DNA of 64,000 nucleotides from Kitasatospora kifunensis. GTDB lineage: Bacteria; Actinomycetota; Actinomycetes; Streptomycetales; Streptomycetaceae. The translations under genes and the position numbers were made by a program. Shown one piece after another: positions 59,610 through 64,000 of this stretch. The notes under the pieces are model-generated. The model did not search any database, was not told the DNA's origin, and saw only the letters and a list, made by a program, of their open reading frames with translations. Location of the stretch: NCBI RefSeq assembly GCF_014203855.1, contig NZ_JACHJV010000002.1, positions 496,001-560,000 on the forward strand. Direction: 5' to 3'. The first letter of the stretch is position 1. Every line of letters begins with the position of its first letter.

Positions 59610-59801
59610 TCAGCCGTTGCCGCAGTTGACGCCCGCGGTCAGACAGTAGATCAGCACCGACTGCACGCAGAGCAGCGCGTAGGTGTTGTTGTCCTCTTGC
59701 GTGTCCGTCGCGGCGCGGTCGGTGTCCAGGATCTCGCGGACGTCGAGGTCGAAGGCGTCCTCATTGAGGGTCCGCGGGATGTCCAGGGTGGTGGGGCTCA
59801 C
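59610..59801 (-). CDS. Class I lanthipeptide precursor LanA
   Basis: 63 residues from GTG 59801 (AAGGAG 8 nt upstream). Leader with FDLDV (17-21), the class I FNLD-type box recognised by LanB and LanC. The core holds three evenly spaced Thr/Ser-x4-Cys pairs: Thr40/Cys45, Ser48/Cys53, Thr55/Cys60. All three rings would have the same size, forming a repetitive thioether peptide, if pairings follow this order. Three further leader Thr residues lie before the core. The tail ends CGNG. No leader protease gene is in the window, and the cut site is unknown. I do not recognise a known lantibiotic. Confidence 0.9.
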   Translation of the reverse strand: MSPTTLDIPRTLNEDAFDLDVREILDTDRAATDTQEDNNTYALLCVQSVLIYCLTAGVNCGNG

Positions 59802-59826
59802 GAAGTGCTCCTTGGGGGTTCAGTCC

Positions 59827-59850
59827 GATGCCGGCGGAATCACCGGCATC
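59827..59850 (-). promoter_or_regulatory. Hairpin in the lanA leader
   Basis: GATGCCGG (59827-59834) pairs with CCGGCATC (59843-59850), 8-bp stem and 8-nt loop, about 25 nt upstream of the lanA GTG. An AT-rich stretch with a possible -10 (TAATAT on the minus strand near 59915) lies upstream, so this hairpin should be in the transcribed leader. Confidence 0.5.
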
Positions 59851-59927
59851 AGCGGGTACCACCAAGTCCCATTCCGGTACACCATCTGTCACTGCAATGG
59901 GCGCTGATATTACAATCAGTGATTGCT

Positions 59928-60608
59928 CTAGGTGAGGCTTGCCCCGTTCGTACCCGGAGCGAGGCGGTAGACGGTGACCCCGCCGCCGTTCGCGACCGGG
60001 GTGTACCCGGCGCAGGGGAGTGCGCGCAGGGCGTCGGACTCCTGCCGGGCGGGGAAGAGCCCGTCCTGTGGCCGGTCGTACGCCGCGACCCACTCCGGGC
60101 GCACCGCGGGCCCGCCGGGGTAGCGGGGGAAGAGGTAGACCTCGGTGCGGGCGGTCAGCTGGGGGGCGAGCCCGTTGGCGGCGGCCACCCGGGCGCCGTC
60201 CGGGATCCGGCGAAGGACCTCGCGAACCGCTTCGGCCGCCTGGTCGTGCTGCCAGGTTGCCGGGCGGGCGAGCGCGCTCAGGGGCTGGGCGGGCAGGGTG
60301 GCCGCGGTCACGGTGAGCGCGGCGCCGACGAGGCAGCGGATGGTCCACCGCGGCAGGACACCTGCGGCGCGCAGCCGGGTGAGGGCGTCGGCGAAGGCGA
60401 TGAAGACGATCGGCATCAGCACCGCGCCGTAGTGGAAGAAGGTGCCCCGGTACGCGGGATTGGTGGACCAGAACCGCCAGCCCAGCGTTGGTACGGCGAG
60501 CAGCAGCAGCGGGGAGCGCAGCGCCAGGAAGGTCGTGGGGGCCAGCAGTACGGCGAGCGTGACCCACTTCTCGCCGGGCATCAGCAGCCTGGCCACCGGG
60601 TTGCCGGA
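59928..60608 (-). pseudogene. C-terminal remnant of a DUF2079 membrane protein
   Basis: The frame reads as the last 225 residues or so of a DUF2079 protein: LALRSPLLLLAVPTLGWRF, HYGAVLMPIVFIAFADALTR, then a C-terminal domain ending VTVYRLAPG. The first half is gone; beyond 60608 the sequence becomes plus-strand kinase DNA. No start codon or promoter can serve it. Decayed gene next to the lanthipeptide cluster; no evidence that it belongs to it. Confidence 0.75.
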
Positions 60609-60611
60609 TGG

Positions 60612-61505
60612 CCCGTCAGCCCCGACCTGGAGCCCTTCCGCGCCCAGGTCGCCGCCCAGCTCACGCCGCTGCCCCAGGGCGAGCGGACCGCCCGCATCCT
60701 GGCGCTCGGCGCACCCGCCAGCGGCCCCGCCAGCCGACTGGCCCATCGCACCCTGTCCCTCTACGGGCAGAGCGCCGCCGGGATCAGCGGCTTCTCCGTC
60801 CAGAGCGGCTTCGGCGAGCCCGACCGGGGTGAGCGCACCGTCACGGCCTACCTGCTCGTACCGCCGTGGGACGCCGAGCGGGTCGAGGCCTCCGTACAGC
60901 GGATGCTCCTCGCGGCCGGCCCCGTCGCCGTCCTGCTGGTGGCCGCCATCGCCTGGGCGGTCACCGCCCGGGCCATGCGCCGGGTCGAGGCGATCCGCAC
61001 CCAGATGGCCTCCATCACCGCCCAGCACCTCGACCGGCGGGTCCCCCTCCCACCCACCGCGGACGAGATCGCCCACCTCGCCACGACCACCAACCACACC
61101 CTCGAACAACTGGACCGTTCGGTCGCCGCCCAACGCCGCTTCGTCGCGGACGCCTCCCACGAGCTGCGCAGTCCGCTCGCCGGCCTGCGCACCTCGTTGG
61201 AGGTCGCTCTCGCCCACCCCGACCGGACCAACTGGCCCGGGATCGTCCGCTCCGCCCGCGCGGACACCATCCGCCTCCAGCAGCTCGCCGACGACCTCCT
61301 CCTGCTCGCCCGCCCACCCGGCGCCGCGCCGACCCGCCACACCCGCGTCGAACTCACCGACCTCGCCCGCGACCTGGCCACCCGCCACCACGGCACCCTG
61401 CTGCTCGTCGACTCTCCCACCGGAGCCCGCTTCCTGCTGCGCCTGCCACTGCCGCAGCCCCCCACCGGCCCCGACAGTCGTCACCGGGGGAGCACGGCCT
61501 CGTAG
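60612..61505 (+). pseudogene. Double-truncated sensor histidine kinase
   Basis: No start codon in frame near the left end. It carries an input-side strand region, a membrane helix (LLAAGPVAVLLVAAIAWAV), HAMP, and a HisKA box RFVADASHELRSPLAGLRTS with the phospho-acceptor His. After RVELTDLARDLATR the sequence jumps to the kinase C-terminus (HHGTLLLVDSPTGARFLLRLP): the N, G1, F and G2 boxes of the ATPase domain are deleted. Together with the DUF2079 remnant on the other strand, this marks a deletion junction near 60610. Confidence 0.75.
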
Positions 61506-61515
61506 AAGTCGAGCG

Positions 61516-61580
61516 CAGTCGCCGGTCGCGGTCAGTCGCCGGTCGTGGTCAGTGGCTGATCGCGGTCAGTCGCCGGTGAC
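61516..61580. repeat. 17-nt tandem repeats over the stop of the next minus-strand gene
   Basis: CAGTCGCCGGTCGCGGT (61516-61532), CAGTCGCCGGTCGTGGT (61533-61549), CAGTGGCTGATCGCGGT (61550-61566) and a partial fourth unit (61567-61580). The stop codon of the secreted protein (61566-61568) lies inside the array. Confidence 0.9.
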
Positions 61581-62246
61581 GAACTCATCAGCGCCGTAGC
61601 GCACTTGGGTCCTCTCCCAGGCGACGCCGAGTTCGGATGTGAACTTCTTGGCCAACGGCAGGTTCGCGAGCGGGGCGATGAGAACGAGCCGCCCGTCGAG
61701 GGTGGTCGAGCCACCACCCAGCTCGTCGAGGGCCTGCGGGTCCGCGAGCAGTGCGTCATGCAGCTTCGTCGCACTGACGCCGGGCGCCTGGATCTCGATC
61801 GCGTTGGTCTGCGGTGAGGTCGACGCAAGGCAGCGGAAGGTCAGCACCGACTCCTGGTGGTACTGCTTGCGGATGACGGCGGCGATGTGGTGGAGTCCGT
61901 CGCGACCGACGTCGTTGACGTCGAACTCGCGTGAGCGCTCGTAGGTGATCTGCTTCAGGTCGTCCGACCAGAAGACGCCGTCCAGGAGCTTTGAGGCACC
62001 GGCACGCGCGCCGTTGGCGCGGATGATTCCGCGTACCTCGCGGTCGAAGGCCCTCAAGCTGTTCTTGAGGCGGGGGTCGGCTGGGTCCGTGATGATCGCG
62101 GTGTTACTGGTGGCGAAGAGCTCGGCCGTCGGGCAGGCCTGGGCTGCCACGCTCGCCTGCGCACCTCCCGCGCCCGACGCTCCAAGCGCCAGAGTTGCGG
62201 CCATGACCAGGATGCGCAGCTGCCGGCGCGCGGTGATGTTCGTCAT
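61566..62246 (-). CDS. Secreted protein of unknown function
   Basis: 226 residues from ATG 62246 (weak ribosome site; upstream open frame ignored). Signal peptide ILVMAATLALGASGAGGAQA. The mature part has scattered hydrophobic strands, RSREFDVNDVGRDGLHHIAAVIR, and a single pair of Cys (about 37 and 139). I do not recognise the family. The stop lies in a 17-nt tandem repeat. Orientation is opposite to the decayed kinase. Confidence 0.7.
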   Translation of the reverse strand: MTNITARRQLRILVMAATLALGASGAGGAQASVAAQACPTAELFATSNTAIITDPADPRLKNSLRAFDREVRGIIRANGARAGASKLLDGVFWSDDLKQITYERSREFDVNDVGRDGLHHIAAVIRKQYHQESVLTFRCLASTSPQTNAIEIQAPGVSATKLHDALLADPQALDELGGGSTTLDGRLVLIAPLANLPLAKKFTSELGVAWERTQVRYGADEFVTGD

Positions 62247-62457
62247 GACGTGATCAACGACTTCTGGCGCGGTACGTTGCGGCGGACGGGCAGGTTCGCG
62301 TGTCGCGGACAACCGGGACAAGGCCGACAGGGCCGGTGGTTCGCTGCCGGTGGTCGGCGGTGGCCCGCTGGTCACCCACGGCCCGGCCGGAGCCGAGCAG
62401 GGGCAGGCGGTGGGCATCGGGGCTGCCGGGAGCACGGGCCACGGAAGGGCGGCAGCG

Positions 62458-62685
62458 ATGGTGACCGAACAGCAGGTACGCGCCTGGGTCGACGGCTACC
62501 TGCGAGCCTGGACCAGCAGCAGGAAGGACATCGCCGTGCTGTTCACCCCGCGGGCCGAAGCCACTTTCGCCTCCGTCGACATTGAACGTCGAGGGCTTGC
62601 CCGTCACCGGGACGGTCGAGCAGGTGTCCGCCATCCGGATCAGTGTGTGTCGTTATGCGAACGGTGCCGTGGTACGACTGCCTGA
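62458..62685 (+). pseudogene. N-terminal remnant of an NTF2/SnoaL-like protein
   Basis: ATG 62458 opens MVTEQQVRAWVDGYLRAWTS and DIAVLFTPRAEATFA, the first helices of SnoaL/NTF2-like proteins, but the frame leaves the family after about residue 40 and ends at 62685 in unrelated, Cys/Arg-rich sequence. A full SnoaL-like protein is usually about 130 residues. It looks like a gene cut short by a deletion or frameshift just before the permease. Confidence 0.6.
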
Positions 62686-62717
62686 CCTGCATCCCGGCGA
62701 CGCGAGGACGGTGGCCG

Positions 62718-64000
62718 ATGGCCCAGCCGACCGGCTACGACGAAGTGACGGACCCCCAGCCGGACGAGGAGGGGTACGAGCGCGGCCTGGGCAGCCGGCA
62801 GATCCAGATGATCGCCATCGGTGGCGCCATCGGCACCGGGCTCTTCCTGGGCGCCGGCACCGCGATCTCCAAGGCCGGCCCCAGCCTCATCCTGACGTAC
62901 GCGGTGTCCGGCGTGGTGATCTTCGTGATCATGCGGGCGCTCGGCGAACTGCTCACCTACCGCCCGGTCTCCGGCAGCTTCGCCGAGTACGCCCGGGAGT
63001 TCCTCGGCCCGTTCGCCGGCTTCGTCACCGGGTGGACGTACTGGCTGTTCTGGGTGGTCACCGGGATGGCCGAGACCACCGCCGCGGCGGTGTACGTCAA
63101 GTTCTGGGAACCCGGCTACCCGCAGTGGCTCAGCGCGCTCTGCTTCCTGGTCCTGCTCTACGTCGCCAACCTGATCTCGGTGAAGCTCTTCGGCGAGATC
63201 GAGTTCTGGTTCTCGATGGTCAAGGTGACCGCGATCGTGGCGATGATCCTGATCGGCCTCGGGGTACTGATCTTCGGCTTCAGCAAGGCCGGTGACACCG
63301 CGTCGGTCACCCTGCTGTGGAAGCACGGCGGCTTCTTCCCGCACGGGGCCTGGCGGACCCTGCTCACCCTGCAGATCGTCATGTTCGCCTACCTCGGCGT
63401 GGAGCTGGTGGGCGTCACCGCCGGCGAGAGCCAGGACCCGGAGCGCACCCTGCCGCGGGCGATCAACACGCTCCCGCTGCGGATCGTGCTCTTCTACGTG
63501 CTGTCGCTCGCGGTGATCCTCTCGCTGGTGCCGTGGACCGAGTTCAGCCCGGGGGTCAGCCCGTTCGTCGCGGCCTTCGGCAAGATCGGGATCCCGGCGG
63601 CGGCCGGGATCATCAACTTCGTGGTGCTCACCGCCGCGCTCTCCTCCTGCAACTCCGGCATGTACTCCACCGGCCGGATGCTGCGCGACCTCTCGCTGCG
63701 CGGCCAGGCGCCGGGTCGGCTGAGCGATCTGAACCGGCGCCGGACCCCGGCCCCGGCGATCACCATCTCCGCGCTGCTGATGGGCCTGGGCGTGCTGCTC
63801 AACGCGGTCGCCCCGGGCCGGGCGTTCGACTACATCACCGCGGTCGCCACCGTCTGCGGGCTGTGGACCTGGGGGGTCATCCTGCTCTGCCAACTGCGTT
63901 ACCGGGCCTCCTGGCGGGGCGGCCACCTGCCGCCGCCGACCTTCCGGGCGCCGACCGGGCCGTGGAGCAGCTGGGCGGCGTTCGGCTTCCTGGTGCTGGT
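62718..64000 (+). CDS. Amino-acid permease, APC superfamily (3' truncated by window)
   Basis: Open from ATG 62718 to the window end (427 codons seen). APC amino-acid permease pattern: GLGSRQIQMIAIGGAIGTGL at the first helix, then SGVVIFVIMRALGELLTY, GFVTGWTYWLFWVV, and LQIVMFAYLGVELVGVTAGE with DPERTLPRAIN. Similar to the CycA/AnsP/GabP group. Ten or more membrane segments are already visible. Imports a neutral or aromatic amino acid; the substrate cannot be told. Ribosome site GAGGACGG upstream. Confidence 0.9.
   Translation, partial: MAQPTGYDEVTDPQPDEEGYERGLGSRQIQMIAIGGAIGTGLFLGAGTAISKAGPSLILTYAVSGVVIFVIMRALGELLTYRPVSGSFAEYAREFLGPFAGFVTGWTYWLFWVVTGMAETTAAAVYVKFWEPGYPQWLSALCFLVLLYVANLISVKLFGEIEFWFSMVKVTAIVAMILIGLGVLIFGFSKAGDTASVTLLWKHGGFFPHGAWRTLLTLQIVMFAYLGVELVGVTAGESQDPERTLPRAINTLPLRIVLFYVLSLAVILSLVPWTEFSPGVSPFVAAFGKIGIPAAAGIINFVVLTAALSSCNSGMYSTGRMLRDLSLRGQAPGRLSDLNRRRTPAPAITISALLMGLGVLLNAVAPGRAFDYITAVATVCGLWTWGVILLCQLRYRASWRGGHLPPPTFRAPTGPWSSWAAFGFLVL

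Noticed and set aside
59928..60608. DUF2079 fragment as lanthipeptide immunity or export gene
   Set aside because: Only the C-terminal half is present, it has no start, and its family is unrelated to LanFEG/LanI immunity proteins.
1..64000. tRNA, rRNA or replication-origin sequences
   Set aside because: No tRNA-like T-loop plus acceptor pattern, rRNA signature or DnaA-box cluster was noticed by eye; a dedicated scan was not possible.

Overview
The window is high-GC actinomycete DNA, most likely from Streptomycetaceae (Streptomyces, Kitasatospora or a close relative). The gene content supports this: a modular type I polyketide synthase end, two cytochrome P450 sets with small ferredoxins, a class I lanthipeptide cluster, many secreted proteins, TetR, LysR and Lrp regulators, SURF1 and a class F sortase. 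No rRNA, tRNA or CRISPR array was seen. The sequence is cut at both ends: the polyketide synthase lacks its 5' part and an amino-acid permease lacks its 3' part.

Layout. 1-4007: last part of a polyketide synthase (AT-ACP-TE) followed by an acyl-CoA oxidase-like flavoenzyme. 4376-6240: an HD-domain hydrolase and a decayed ABC-ATPase/histidine-kinase fusion. 6278-10860 (minus): a three-gene overlapping operon with a CHAT peptidase-like protein, a ubiquitin-like protein and a membrane-spanning protein joining an E2-like domain to DUF4189. I regard this as the most interesting system here. 11252-12883: secreted phosphodiester glycosidase. 12924-17057 (minus): spermidine/putrescine-type ABC importer (potA, potD, potB, potC). 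17296-20492: secreted lipase, thioesterase, secreted protein and an orphan winged-helix regulator. 20881-22334: ferredoxin plus P450. 22593-26656: deacetylase, DUF899 protein, a TetR gene with a self-overlapping operator, and a GT39-type membrane glycosyltransferase. 26907-29454: TetR gene, divergent membrane protein, and a TnpB element. 29743-34317: dienelactone hydrolase, NuoF-ferredoxin fusion with a cytochrome-b-like membrane partner, and SURF1. 34553-40488: DedA protein, degenerate ACP, FabV enoyl reductase, LeuE exporter with a divergent Lrp regulator, Cys-repeat secreted protein, benzoylformate decarboxylase-like enzyme. 40829-42549: class F sortase and a likely surface substrate. 43485-49703: LysR/MFS divergent pair, GNAT remnant, large secreted protein, GNAT, methyltransferase. 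49968-52898: ferredoxin, ferredoxin reductase and P450 operon. 52966-59801 (minus): lanthipeptide cluster lanA-lanB-lanC-ABC exporter. 59928-62685: decayed DUF2079, histidine kinase and NTF2-like genes around one secreted protein. 62718-64000: amino-acid permease.

How the genes work together. The CHAT, Ubl and E2-like genes overlap and are probably translationally coupled. They look like a signalling or defence module whose third member would place an E2-like domain in the cytosol and a DUF4189 domain outside. In the lanthipeptide cluster, the precursor has three consecutive Thr/Ser-x4-Cys pairs, with strong hairpins before and after lanA that could set the ratio of precursor to enzymes. Each P450 has its own small ferredoxin; only the second set carries its own reductase.

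Two genome-level habits stand out. Short tandem repeats (units of 8-17 nt, all different in sequence) repeatedly sit at or next to stop codons. Several genes carry scars of deletion or decay: the ABC/kinase fusion, a degenerate ACP, a GNAT tail, and DUF2079, kinase and NTF2 fragments. All functions are inferred from reading the sequence; no database search was run.
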